From Calliphora vicina (taxonomy: Eukaryota; Arthropoda; Insecta; Diptera; Calliphoridae), in assembly GCF_958450345.1 (NCBI RefSeq), contig NC_088780.1, forward strand, positions 153,184,726-153,248,725: a stretch of DNA of 64,000 bases. The letters are read 5' to 3'. Shown piece after piece: positions 11,895 to 23,434 of this stretch; position 1 is the stretch's first letter; every line of letters begins with the position of its first letter. The position numbers were made by a program, and so were the translations under genes. The notes under the pieces were generated by a model. The model worked only from the letters and a program-made list of their open reading frames with translations. It was not told the DNA's origin and searched no databases.

Positions 11895-12336
11895 ATAGAC
11901 ATTATAATGATTTTTTCATATTTATTAATATTTATAAAATCACATCATATTAATTAAATATCAACAGATTTTTTTAAGCATTAATATTGTGCTCATATCT
12001 ACAACATTTGAATTTATTTATTTAATTTTTTTTTGCAATTAACACAAATTATTGCAATATATTTTCATTACAAGATAATTGACATTTAATATCCATTTGA
12101 CAGGAATGCATCATTGGTAAATGCTACATTTATTTAAAACCGTGTTGTTTCTGTTTATTATTCATTATTTTTATTACTTTATTCACATTATTGAAAATCA
12201 TAATTGTATGATTTTTTTTTACAGTCGGGGTGATTCAAGTAGTGGAACTTATTTTGATTTTAAGCGCTGTAGAGTGTTATATGCGAATAGTCTTAAGATT
12301 ATATGGGAGTTTTCACAGTCTACTCATTTATAATAT

Positions 12337-12938
12337 TGTTACGAAATTGTTCTTGAATTCAAATATAACGATTTTAAGGGCTGATTTAAAAGTAGCATAA
12401 TGCTTTCAAATAACAGTGCTGTAATAGCAAACTGTAACATATCTGTGGGCATTATTAAATAAAAGCTTTCAGTTGATTTGATCGTAAGTTGGCAACGCTG
12501 TATTCGAATTCGAATATTCATTTAAAGAACACTGTAGAAAGTACAGCACAGATGGCGTATGTATTAGTAAGATCTAGAATATTCGAATTTTGACAGTTAA
12601 AGAACAATCTGGAGTGCAGATGGCAGTATTATAAATAGTGGCAGAGGTTGCAGTCGTGAGTGAGTTTATCAGAGACGCTTTTCGAATAAACATCAACTGA
12701 GTGCCTTAAAGTGTGTTGTGTTTTTTCAAGTAAATTCGTGTACATTATAAATTGTGTCTGTATTTCAAACGTGTATAAAAAACATTGAGTGACTATTTAA
12801 TTCTGTTGTTGTTGTACATTTGAATAAATAAAGAGTTGTGCCATTTTCAAACTACTAAACGGCTTTTATTTGCAATCAAAAGTATCCGGTTTATTTAAAG
12901 GAAATAAACCAGCGTTTTGAAAAGGTTAAAACGTAACA
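12337..12938 (+). mobile_element. solo LTR, copy 2
   Basis: 602 bp, same ends and internal signals as 5727-6330, flanked by a perfect 4-bp duplication ATAT. A few substitutions and small indels separate the two, so both are fairly young. Confidence 0.8.
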
Positions 12939-12954
12939 ATATCATGTATTTGCA

Positions 12955-13285
12955 ACTGATTCATTTAAACTTTAAAGCAAGCACTGGCCGAAATGCGGTC
13001 AGACATAAAACCGTAATATTGCATAATGACAACCTCTTAATAACTAATTAGAATTAAGTTGTTGGGAAGTGTTGTCTCACCCGCCTTATAGTCCAGACAC
13101 GCTTCATGTCAGAACAGATTATCTGAAATTGATTCGTTCTTGGCCTCACAATATGAGCAGTTCTTTTGGCTTGGAATCCATATGTTAGCAGAAAGATGGC
13201 AAGAGTTCATATATTATACGAATGTTTCAAAATAAAAGTTAAAAATTTACAAAAAAATCCGCATTTTTAAGTCATTCTCCCAATG
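12955..13285 (+). pseudogene. mariner transposase 3' relic
   Basis: Decayed 3' third of a mariner with the terminal block GCATTTTTAAGTCATTC at the right. It is collinear with 14560-15482 and starts just after the solo LTR. Confidence 0.65.
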
Positions 13286-13905
13286 TAAATAAGTCTTCAG
13301 AAGAATTAGTTGGATGAATCATTCTGTTATCTAATGTTAGATATGATTTTAGTATTCAATTCAAATTGATTGAATTGAAATTAGTATTAAAAGAAAAAAC
13401 CGAAAGGCCAAGAAAACCGCTAACTTTATTGTACTTTAGTTAAAAAGAAAATAGTTTTAACAAATGATGATCCTGTTCACATTTTTCTAGATTCATTCAA
13501 GAACTGATTCTATTTTTTGTCGCATTCTGGATCGCATATTAATTGCTAATATATTGGAAACAACTTAACGACAAAGTCTAAATTTTGCAGAAAAAATAGT
13601 GCTATAGATTGCTAACGAGAAATGGAAACAAGAACTATTTTCTTTAAGATTTCTTTATTTTATTTTCAGTTCTAAGACTTACGAATGTCACGTTCTGAAT
13701 CGTGGAAATGCTTATAGAAAAAACGATTAAACCTTTGGCAAGCAACAAGTCCAATTGTGGTAATGGTTTTATATCATTATACGGGAACTCTTATTATTTT
13801 AAACACAACTGTAATTTACATACGCATAATAAATGTTTAACTGTGTATGTGTGTGAATATTTAATTGTGTTGTTTCTTTACACACACATACAAATGTATG
13901 TATAT

Positions 13906-14071
13906 TAGGTTACCCCAAAAAATGTGGTTGATGTTCCGAACTAAAATTTAAGTTTATTTTGTTTACAGAGTCCAATTGAACCAGCTCATCAAATACTAAC
14001 GCCAGGACAAAATTATCTCCTCAAACTAAAATTTCATTTTAATTTTACGTCATATAAACGGGGCCATCCTA
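13906..14071. mobile_element. short TAGGNTNCC-family MITE
   Basis: 166 bp, TAGGTTACCCC to GGGGCCATCCTA. Flanks ATGTATAT and ATGTACAT match at 7 of 8. Confidence 0.5.
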
Positions 14072-14540
14072 ATGTACATATGTTTGTGTGCATAGTATAT
14101 GAATTTTTAAGTATAAATATCATTTATTCAATATGTTTTTTTTTTAAATATGATGTTAACAAATCCACTCACACATTTTTAATACACAAACATATACAAA
14201 ACTGAATCAACAAACTCAACATATGTGATTTAAAAACACGATGTTGGGAAAAAAATTCAATTTACATAATTTAAAAACTGCAACATTTTCATTATTATTT
14301 AATGGTTTTTCTTCTCGTACAACTTTAATAAAAAACAGCTCACTGATGAAAAATAGTTCCTTTTTTTTTGTAAATTACACTAGCCAACGCCATTCTACAC
14401 ATATGCAGCTATACAGTAACGAGCAATGAAAATGCAACACTATGCTGTGTGATCTTTAACCGCACTTATTTTGCTTATAATAGTGGTAAATTTGTGCGAC
14501 TCTAAGAAAATTAAATAAAATTAACTTACTTCTTTAATTT

Positions 14541-14586
14541 GATAGAACACATTCACCACAGAAGCTTATGGTGAATGTGTTCTATC
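14541..14586. repeat. inverted duplication at the broken 5' end of a mariner
   Basis: 18-bp perfect arms (14541-14558 and 14569-14586) with a 10-base loop. The right arm is transposase sequence (AYGECVLS) and the left arm is its inverted copy. Confidence 0.85.
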
Positions 14587-15482
14587 GGTTTCAACGTGCG
14601 AGATATGGTTTGTTCGGTTCAGAAGTGGTAACTTTGTCATGGAAGCCAAAAATCGCCCTGGACAGCCAAAAAAGTTTAAAGCCAAATAATTGGAGGCATT
14701 ACTCCATGAAGATTGTTGCAAAACTCAACAAGAGCTTACAAAATCATTGGAAGCTACTAAAGCAGAAATTTCAAAACCTTTGCCAGCAGCAGGATTTAGT
14801 ACGATATGAATTGAAGCCGAGAGACATCGAAAGACGATCGAAAAATGATGCTTGAACACTACAAGAGGAAATAATTTTTGCACCTAATCATTACTTGCAA
14901 TGAAAAATTAATCCATACAATAACCCGAAGCGTTAGAGATCATGTGAAGTCCAGCCAACCAGCCGAATCGACACCAATGTCAAATATCCCTGGCGCTAAG
15001 GTAATGTTCTCTATTTGGTGGGACCAAAAGGGTCCTAAATATTTTTAGCTGCATTGACCGAAAAACGCTCATGTTATGCGGTCAGACATGAAACAGCAAT
15101 AATCCATCATGACAACTCCCTGCCACATGTTGTAATACATGTTAAAAGTATTTACAATGAAGTGGTTGGGAAGTTTTGCCTCACCCGGTTTAAAGTCCAT
15201 ACCGATGACCCGTCCGACTACTATTTTTTTTCTATTGATGAAGAATGCTCTTTCTGGGATACGCATCACTTTGGAACAGAGTATCCGTATTGGCTTGATT
15301 CGTTCTTGGCCTCAACAGATGAGTTGTTCTTTTGGCTCTGAACCCATATATTGCCAGAAAGATGGGAAAAGGTCATAGCTAACAATGACCATTTCCTTGA
15401 ATGAATTTATATTGTATAAATGTTTCAAAATAAAAGTTAAAAATTCTAAAAAAATCACGCATTTTTAAGCCATACACCCAAT
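14560..15482 (+). pseudogene. mariner transposase relic, 5'-truncated
   Basis: Pieces in several frames: YELKPRDIERR at about 14810, HHDNSLPHV at about 15105 (the second catalytic Asp block), and DPSDYYFF at about 15213. The right end resembles GCATTTTTAAGCCATACACC. Frameshifts and stops throughout. The ORFs in this interval are parts of it. Confidence 0.75.
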
Positions 15483-15489
15483 GGTACTG

Positions 15490-16640
15490 CAACAATATTA
15501 GTCTTACACTATTTTTAATAACACTGTACAACACAAAAAAAAATTACAAGGTCAGACCAATAAATTTTGATATACGAGACAAAAAAAAAGACACGTGTAT
15601 CGGCGTTTACATCTGAATTTCATTTGAGTTTAAAGTTTCTCATCTCTGGCACATTTTTATTATTAATCGGCATAAGAAACCATGTGATCCTTGCATTTTA
15701 GGTATAAAATCCTCAAGGCATGGAGCTTAGGGTTAATTTCGCATTTGTTAAGAATTTTATTTATAGTTAGCAGTTGTATGCTCGTTACTGTAAATTTAAC
15801 TACCAATACCAAACAAAAACGGCAAACAAGCTCGCTCTTTGAAAAGATCTTAAGCCTATGCAAAAACCATAATTTAATATTATTATTTTAAAATATAATG
15901 ATACAATGTAAAAAATTAATACATTTCCATATATTTTCTATAGAGTTTTAATATTTTTTTTAAATATGGCTACATTTAAAAACTATTAAAAACCACATGT
16001 GGAGAGGTTTTAATTAAAAATTATTTGGTTAGATAACGACTATAACAAAGCCCTACAATTTGTAGGGGTTAATTTGTAAAACTGTCAAACGGGGCACCCG
16101 GTGGGTTAAACTAATTCGGGTACACTGAATTCAGTAGTTCCAATCGTTTTATTTTTTGTTTGCCAATAAAAATTTATATTTCTAAAACAACTGCGAAGAT
16201 TAATAACATGTTAAGCTCCTCTTAAAGGCAATTTTATTGCAGAATTTCGGTTTTTGCATTACGTAAATATATATCCTCCATTTTTTAAATAATGGTATAT
16301 CTCGAAATTACGAACAAACCTAAAAAAACGGTTAGCAGCACTGAATTCAATTAGTTAAAGCTAGAGATGCCAAACGGGAATCCCATCGCGAAAATCCCGG
16401 GGTTTTCGAGATTTCCTAAATCCCGAAGCCCGTAATTTTTTAAAGGAAAACGATATTTTTGGTTTTCCTTGAATGGGGTTCTAGAAAATCAATTCTTCAC
16501 CTTTTTTCTAAGATGTCTAACAAAACTCAATTTAAATTCTCTTCAAATGAAATAGATTTTATCTCAGATGAGGAGCTCGAACAAAATGAAAATATTTCGA
16601 TTGCTAAAAGGCTAAAAGATAAGGTACTGTTTTTACCAGT
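15490..16640. other. no gene seen; possible CCCGGG-type element relic
   Basis: Near 16368-16440 a TAGAGATGCC start and repeated ATCCCG/CCCGGG motifs resemble the end of another hAT-like family. Similar motifs occur at 62235-62340. The boundaries are not defined. Confidence 0.3.
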
Positions 16641-16650
16641 ATGTACATTA

Positions 16651-16961
16651 GGCTGGGTCGATTTGTATGGACGATCAAAAAGTAAAAAATCGTATAGCAG
16701 AAACGCATTCTACGGAAAATTCTATGAATGTTTCCTCAAGAAACCATAGGTCTAAAATCAAATCCTATCTTGAGCATTTCGTCTTTTATCCAATAAAAAA
16801 ACTATTAAAAAAAAAAATAATGAAATATCATTGGATAAAAGGCGAAATGCGCAATATAGGATTTGATTTTAGACCTATGGTTTCTTGGAGAAAATTTCTT
16901 AGAATTTTTTGTAGAATGCGTTTCTGCTATACGATTTTTCGTGAAAAAATCGACCCACCCC
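16651..16961. mobile_element. long-TIR MITE, GGCTGGGTCGATTT ends
   Basis: About 310 bp. The left arm (16651-16800) and right arm (16815-16961) are inverted copies, including GTCTAAAATCAAATCCTAT and its complement. TA precedes the left end; the right duplication is not clear. The overlapping ORFs on both strands are produced by the palindrome. Confidence 0.65.
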
Positions 16962-16979
16962 ACCAAAAAGGTGACAATT

Positions 16980-18130
16980 TCATGCACAGAGTTATCATAC
17001 AGTTGCCAGCAGTTAAGCAAGTAGCCAATGTATTTCTTATAGACAGTAATTGTCACTAATGTCTTGTCACTTGACTGACTCCAATTTATATATTTTGGGT
17101 CTCTTGACACGTATGAGCGGTAATCTAGCGTGAAGACAATTGTCACTTAAGTGCCTCTAAGTAATCTAGAGTGTAGTCACTTTAAACGTTTTGCGCGTAA
17201 TTCGTACAAACTGGTTTTATGCAAATTTTGTTGATATAATTCACATACAGTTTATATTTATTTTTGTTGAAGTATACTGATATTCCATGTAACATAGCGT
17301 GAAGACAATAGTCACTTTAGTGTCTCTGAGTAACCTATAGTGAAGTCACTTTAATGGTTTACTTTGTCTCCAATATAAGCAATCTATTGGAGAGTTGTCG
17401 GAGGCAGGTTTGTTTACAAGCAATCATTTATTGGACTGTCTGTGATATGTCCTTTTATCTGACTATTTGAGGTCAATTAGCACCCGTACACGTGAAAATA
17501 ATTAGTTATGTAGCTGATCAAGTAACCAGTTACAAAGCTTGTAAGGTTGTTGACGCTATTTAACCAGTATGTGAATCCAATGCGTTGACTACTTTGGACC
17601 AGCTATTAGACAGTATTATTGTAATCAAAAATGGTCAATTGACACCCTGCTTAGGACATTCACATGTTAAAATAACTAGTCACGTAGCTATTGAAGTAAC
17701 TAGTTCCCAACCTAAATGATGGGTAAAATCACTAGTTCGGTACTAGTAGAACTGCTGGTTTACTGAAATCCCATGCAACCTAGTGTGAAGTCAATTGTCA
17801 CTTTAGTTTCTCTAAGTATTTTATTTTGTAATACACTATATTCCATATTATTCCTACCTGAAGTAATCTATTGGAGAGTTGTCGAAGGAAGGGTTGCTTA
17901 CAAGCAATCGGTTATTGGACTGTCTAAGAGATGTGTTTATAACTGCAGTTATAAACAGTCATGACTATTTGAGGATATATTAAAGTAACAAGTAGCTAGT
18001 AAGGTAACTGAATCTACCGGTATGTGAACCCAATATGTTCACTACTTTAGATCAGCTAGTTATGTAACTAGTTGTCACCCTAAATTATAGGTAAAATCAC
18101 TAGTTCGGTACAGTCTCCCAGAACTGCTGG
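16980..18130. repeat. complex dispersed tandem repeat (AGTCACTTTAAACG family)
   Basis: Blocks such as GTCACTTTAGTGTCTCTAAG, TAGAGTGTAGTCACTTTAAA, AATCTATTGGAGAGTTGTCG and TAACTAGTTAC recur at irregular intervals of roughly 150 to 490 bp. The same family recurs inverted at 58385-59000 and 61910-62232. No coding sequence. Confidence 0.7.
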
Positions 18131-18143
18131 GAAGCCTCTGTTT

Positions 18144-18786
18144 TTATACCCTTCACCATGAGTGACAAGGGTTTATATAAGTTTGCCATTCCGTTTGTAA
18201 TTTCTACATTTTTCATTTGCGACTCCAAAAAGTATATATATTCTGGATTGTTATAGCCATGTCCGTCTGTCCATCTGTATGTTGAAATCAACTTTCCGTA
18301 GCCCCCAAATAACTTATAAACATGATTGACATGGCATCAATATGTCGGGAATTCTCCCGGCTCGGTTGCACGAGAAAATCGGTCCACAAATGGCTGAGAT
18401 ATAAGAAAAAAACAGGGACAACCTCGATTTTTAACTATATCTGGATTACTAAGTCATTAATATAGACAATGATGGATATTTCAATGTCCATTGCCACGAT
18501 GTATAATAATTTGGACCTAAAATAGGTCAAAATCGGGAAAAAAAATTTAACCCAAATTTTTTTTTTACCAAACAATTTTTTTTTCACTAATAAATTTAAA
18601 AATATATTTTTTTTTAAAATTAAAAAAAAACAATTTCGAAAAAAATATTTTTTTTTTAAATTTTCAAAAAAAAAATTGAAAAAAAAAGAAAAATTAAATT
18701 TTAATTATTTAAAATTTTTATTTTAAATTATAATTTGGTGAAGGGTAAATATGATTCGGCACAGCCGAATATTGGTCTCTTACTTG
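18144..18786 (+). mobile_element. Helentron-like (HINE/DINE) family A, copy
   Basis: Starts TATACCCTTCACCATGAGTG. Near the 3' end it has the inverse (TGGTGAAGGGTA), then a hairpin ATTCGGC-ACA-GCCGAAT, and ends CTCTTACTTG before TT. Non-coding; the centre is A/T-run rich. The layout fits Helentron-associated elements, which is inference from structure. Confidence 0.6.
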
Positions 18787-20271
18787 TTGGAAATTAAAAG
18801 CGCTACTGTTACCAGGGTGCGAATACGTGATTAATAATTAGCTTTCACAAAAATCTCATGATTTTGTGTTACAACAGCTCCATTAAAACTAAACATAATT
18901 TACCGATTTCTGTAGGTATTTTTTATATTATTATTTATATAGTTTTAACATTTTATATTGTATATTTAACAGTTTTTATACCTATGAGTGGGTGTTTATA
19001 TGATGATTTCTAGCAGTTCTTTATACAATTTTCTCTACATTTATATAGTAAACACCTGATAAGGAAGGGGGGTTAGTGGTACTTTTGTTACTGTTAGTGG
19101 GAGTGTGTATATTAAGTAGTGGGTTGTGTGAAGCTGTTGTGCTGACGTCAGTTATTTGTGCTGTTTTTGGCATATTTTTCAATCAATGGTGGCAGTTTAT
19201 AGAGTTTTTTTTTCTGCTTGCATCCTTTTATAAGGATGATGGTGTTTTTTTTATTTTATAAACATGCATTGCGTGTATATGAATGGCAAAATTGTTTTTT
19301 TTTCGTTACTCAATATTGTGGCCGTATAAAGACCAGTTTTTATTCCAGGCTCTGGTCTCTAAAAGAAAATTTATGCTTTTTCAGCATAAAACCATCTTCT
19401 CTGTTATAAATACAATTTTATTTAATACTTTTTTTTTTGTTTGTTTATCGCTTGCTTACTGATGTCGGTGATGGTGTTGAAACAATTTTCAATTAAATAT
19501 ACTATATAAAAAAATGGATTGGGATATATACATACATATGTATGTATGTACTTACAAGTATGGATGTACATATGTGTTGTTTGTGTAAATATGTTTGTGG
19601 TTTTTAATTGTTATTGGTTGGTTGGTAAGATATTGAATGATGACCATTTAAACCAAAAAAAATAAATTATTAAATGAATTGTGTATGAAGATCATCATCA
19701 TCATCAAATATATCGCAGACATGGCAGCCAACAGACATGAATGAATTGTCAACATAAAAAGTTGTTGAAGTGGAAATTAATTATATTATACATACATACA
19801 TATTTAATATTGAATTACCATAAATACTTATGTGCATTAGAGTGCCCCAAAATAATTTAATTGCAATTTTTGATCAACCATAAACCCTTTCTAAAGAATT
19901 GTACACTGGATTGTAGAAATACGTTCAGTAAAATATTAGGATGATTGGTGATGCATTTACAAGGGGAATTATTTTTTCAGATATTATAAACATTTTGCCA
20001 TTAAATAATTAATTTTGCATTTTAATATAAAATAATCAAAATGTGTACGTAATTACCGTTACGGTAAAAATGTTTTGCGAATTTTTGATATAAAAACATA
20101 GATCCGTATTTACTTTTATTTGAATATTTCTAAAAACATGTTAATTTTTGTTTCTACATTTCTTATTCAAGTAGTCTGTGATACGTTAATGCCATGGGGA
20201 AAAACTGAAAAAATAAATTTTTTCTCCTTGTAAATGCATCACCAAACTTCAGAGACGTTACACCACCACAC

Positions 20272-20420
20272 CCATAGAAAAAAAATATAGTTCTTCCAGT
20301 TTGCTGTAACCATTTTAACATTTATACAAGTTTTTTTTTAAATATTATAGTCACAGTAAGAATTTATATGATTGTGGAAACCATAATATGATAAAATTAT
20401 TATGTTTTTTATTGCATAAT
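20272..20420. repeat. left half of a degenerate palindromic MITE (CACGCAGAG family)
   Basis: Aligns by eye with the left arm of 48652-49140 (TATAGTCACAGTAA, then GATTGTGGTAACCATAATATG with differences). The matching other half is at about 22300-22580, beyond the hAT-like insertion. Confidence 0.5.
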
Positions 20421-20694
20421 AAGAATCTACATAACCGATTCTATATGTGGTCAAAATTTGGTGAAATTCTACTTCCACAAAGTGGGTCAAAAGATCAATT
20501 GAAATATTACTTTTGTTCCAAATGTCTACAAACTAGGGTATTCAATTAATCGGGTTTCTGGTTTAATCGGTTAATCGAGCAAATAATTAATCGAGGTTTA
20601 GATTTAATCGGTTAATTTGAAATTATTCGATTAACCGAATAATTTATATTTTCATTTCAAATTGAAAATACAACAACGAATTTTGTATACAAAA

Positions 20695-21290
20695 ATGTGG
20701 GAGGGCATTGTTTCCCCTGCTAAATCATAAATCAACATTGAACCACAAAAACAAAATATTGCTTTACAAAATGTGTATTCGTCCAATAATGACCTATGGG
20801 TGTCAAGTTTGGTCCGAAAAATGTGCTAAAACATATCTTAAGAAAATGCAAATAATTCAAAATAAAAATCTAAAAATTATATTTAACTTGCCCAGGCGGT
20901 TTTCAACTAATAGACTTCATACAAAATTTAAACAGGATATGTTTATAACAGTTATTAGTAAATTAACTAAAAAATTTGAAGATCGAAACAGATCTTCAAA
21001 TTATGATATAATAAGAAACCTTTAACATTAACACCTTTTTTAACTTTAGAAATAAAGTTAAAGTAAGGTTTATTGTTGAGCGTTTCTTAAAGATTAAAGG
21101 TTTTCTCTATCTTTTTCCCTTACATTGTAAATAACATATAAACAAGTTGTGTATTTTTGTCATTAAATTAAGCTAATATTTGTTGCAATACTTTTAAGTA
21201 AAAACTCAAAAGATGTATTTAATAATATTTATATATTTTTAATGTAATGATGATAGTAAACTAAATAAATAAAAAAAAAAAAAAAAAAAG
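20695..21290 (+). pseudogene. jockey-like LINE 3' end with poly(A)
   Basis: An ORF of about 105 codons (PLLNHKSTLNHKNKILLYKM; RPIMTYGCQVW) matches the C-terminal part of jockey-type reverse transcriptases. It is followed by a 3' UTR and an A-run at about 21271-21289. The 5' part is absent, as usual for truncated LINE insertions. It lies inside the 20534-22232 element. Confidence 0.7.
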
Positions 21291-21307
21291 ATCATTTTTG
21301 TAAACAT

Positions 21308-21679
21308 ATCGCCTATTTGCTGCAACAACGTCATTACTCAAAATCCGAGTTTATTGAACTGAGTAATACAAAATATGCGCTGTTCTATAATTTTTCATAT
21401 AGTTTTATCAGTTTTCAAAAAAAAAAAATTATTTTTTTGTGAGGGTGTTTTTTTGTTGTAAACATTGTAAAAATTCATGTTTTCTCGTATATTTGATAAG
21501 TAAAAATTTGGGTTAAATACAGGTTAGAAAGATATTAAAATCTCCTATTTAAATTTCTGAAATCGCATGACTTGTTGAAAATTTATTTAAGAAATAGTAA
21601 AATGTCATAAAATATTCAAAGATGTTTTTCTCGAAACGACTTTTTTTGAATTATGACGTTGTTGCAGCAAATGAGCGAT
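21308..21679. repeat. MITE with about 27-bp TIRs inside a hAT-like element
   Basis: ATCGCCTATTTGCTGCAACA at the left and, inverted, ATCGCTCATTTGCTGCAACA at the right, about 370 bp apart. The target duplication is unclear. It starts just after the LINE poly(A). Confidence 0.6.
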
Positions 21680-22299
21680 GTGTGAGTTTTTATAGTTTTA
21701 GTGAGATCTTCTGAAATAATCTTTTATAAAAAGAATATAATTTAAACGATTTTTTTCTTCAGATTTTATAAAACTTTTCTTGGAAAAAAACTCTCTCGCT
21801 GATTGTATATTTTGGAAAAATCAAGAATATTCCTTTTTGGATATTGATTAATTTAATAGTTTCGTTCAGTTATGATAAAAGACTCATTTCAAAAAAAAAA
21901 GTTTCGTCTATACATGTAAATACAAACAAAGTTTCAAATACATGCAAATTAAATATGTCAGTTGTTATACATACTCACTAAACATGTTTATTGGATGTTC
22001 AAAAAATATCTAATTTTAATTTGAAATTTGTATTTGAATTGAAATGGAAAAATAAATACAAAAAAAAAATTTAAAGTGCAAAAAAAAAAAGGAATTTCGG
22101 TTAATCGGTTAATCGACACAAATTAATCGGTTTATTTGTTATTTGAAAATCGGCAATTTCAAATTATTCGAACAGTTAACCGTCCAAAATTAATCGGTTA
22201 ACCGATTAACGGTTAATCGGTTGAATACCCTACTACAAACACAAAAATTTTGAACTCAATTATTTCGAAATGGCAAAAAAATTATACACTATTGTTTTA

Positions 22300-22580
22300 T
22301 TAAGGAATGATATATGATTGTAGTTAATAAATATATGTTTATGGCAATCATGTACATGATGAATCTTATATATGTATAATAATATGTTGTTCTCAGATTA
22401 TGATAACCATCGACAATCATAAAATGGTTGTCACAAACATTTAGGTACTTATTTAATACAATCATATATATGATTGCTACAATCATGTGAATCGTTACTT
22501 TAACATATTATGGTTATCGCAATCATATAAATAGTTTCAATGACTATAATATTGTTAAAAAAAACTTGTATAAATATTGA
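22300..22580. repeat. right half of a degenerate palindromic MITE (CACGCAGAG family)
   Basis: Carries the central and right-arm blocks of 48652-49140 (TGTTCTCAGATTATGATAACC; CAATCATGTGAATCGT; GACTATAATATTGTTAAAA). The ORF here is a product of the repeat. Confidence 0.55.
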
Positions 22581-22956
22581 AATGGTCTGCATGCAGTTGG
22601 CATCATTATATCATCAGTATTTAAACATTCTAGCTGTAGGACGTCCTGTACATTGATATTTTTATTTTCGGCCATTCAATCTTGGAGCACTCTAATGTAT
22701 ATACTTGTTTACATATATCAATCAATAAATCGAGACACGATTTTATAGCAGTTTTATTCTTTGAATTAAAAGTGTAAGGATAATTGTTTTATTTTTTAAC
22801 TGTCGAAGGATAAATATTTATATTAATAGAAATCACACTTATGTCAAGTTTAATATTATATTTTTTATTCGCATTTCTAGTGGATGTTATAAAATTATGA
22901 ACTATTTTTTATATTCCTAAAAATTGCTATTGTATGTTTTGAAATTACATACATAT

Positions 22957-23195
22957 CAAGGCGTATTAACAAGGTGAGTGCGTCCCGGCAACAAATACAA
23001 CAATGCAAAAACAACAGGTAATTTGTTTTTGTTAAAATGTGCGGTAAATATCAAAATCAAGGCGAATTAAAATATTACTATGTTATTTACAATAACAAAT
23101 GTAAACATAAACAAAGTTTGACATATAGTGTACATAAAACCACAGCGAATTAAGAAACAGCTGATTTTATGCACTCACCTTGTTAATACGCCTTG
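22957..23195. mobile_element. MITE with perfect 25-bp TIRs and 8-bp target duplication
   Basis: 239 bp. Left TIR 22957-22981 (begins CAAGGCGTATTAACAAGGTG) is the exact reverse complement of 23171-23195. The 8-bp duplication ATACATAT is at 22949-22956 and 23196-23203. CAAGG with an 8-bp duplication suggests a hAT or P-like parent, not present here. Confidence 0.85.
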
Positions 23196-23434
23196 ATACA
23201 TATTTTTTCAAAATTCAATTTGTTTTTCATAAAAAATTAATATTTAAATTTATATTTATGAACATCAGCTTGAATAAATTTTGATAATTTGTTTTTATTT
23301 TCTATATATTTACAGGTGAACCCAAATATTTTATTATGTGAGTACATTTTATGTTTTGAAATTATAAAAATACTAGATTTTTTAATAACCGTGGGTGAAT
23401 TACAAAAAAGATGAAGAAATTAATCCGTAACTTC

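Larger units (their letters stand above)
20534..22232. mobile_element. non-autonomous hAT-like element, TTAATCGG family
   Basis: 1699 bp with 8-bp duplication CTACAAAC (20526-20533 and 22233-22240). The TIR begins TAGGGTATTC as in the ATTCG family, but the subterminal motif is TTAATCGGTTAATCG in many copies at both ends. Its interior carries a jockey-like 3' fragment (about 20695-21290) and an inverted-repeat MITE (21308-21679). These may be later insertions. Confidence 0.7.
19838..22694. mobile_element. outer TAGAGTG-ended element disrupted by nested insertions
   Basis: Ends TAGAGTGCCCCA and, inverted, TAGAGTGCTCCA; flanks ATGTGCAT and ATGTATAT match at 6 of 8. The 2857 bp includes two separated halves of a palindromic repeat (20272-20420 and 22300-22580) and the 20534-22232 element. 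Confidence 0.45.

Noticed and set aside
16459..17146. Three overlapping ORFs on both strands
   Set aside because: They contain the same peptide (NRIAETHST) on both strands because they cross a palindromic MITE.
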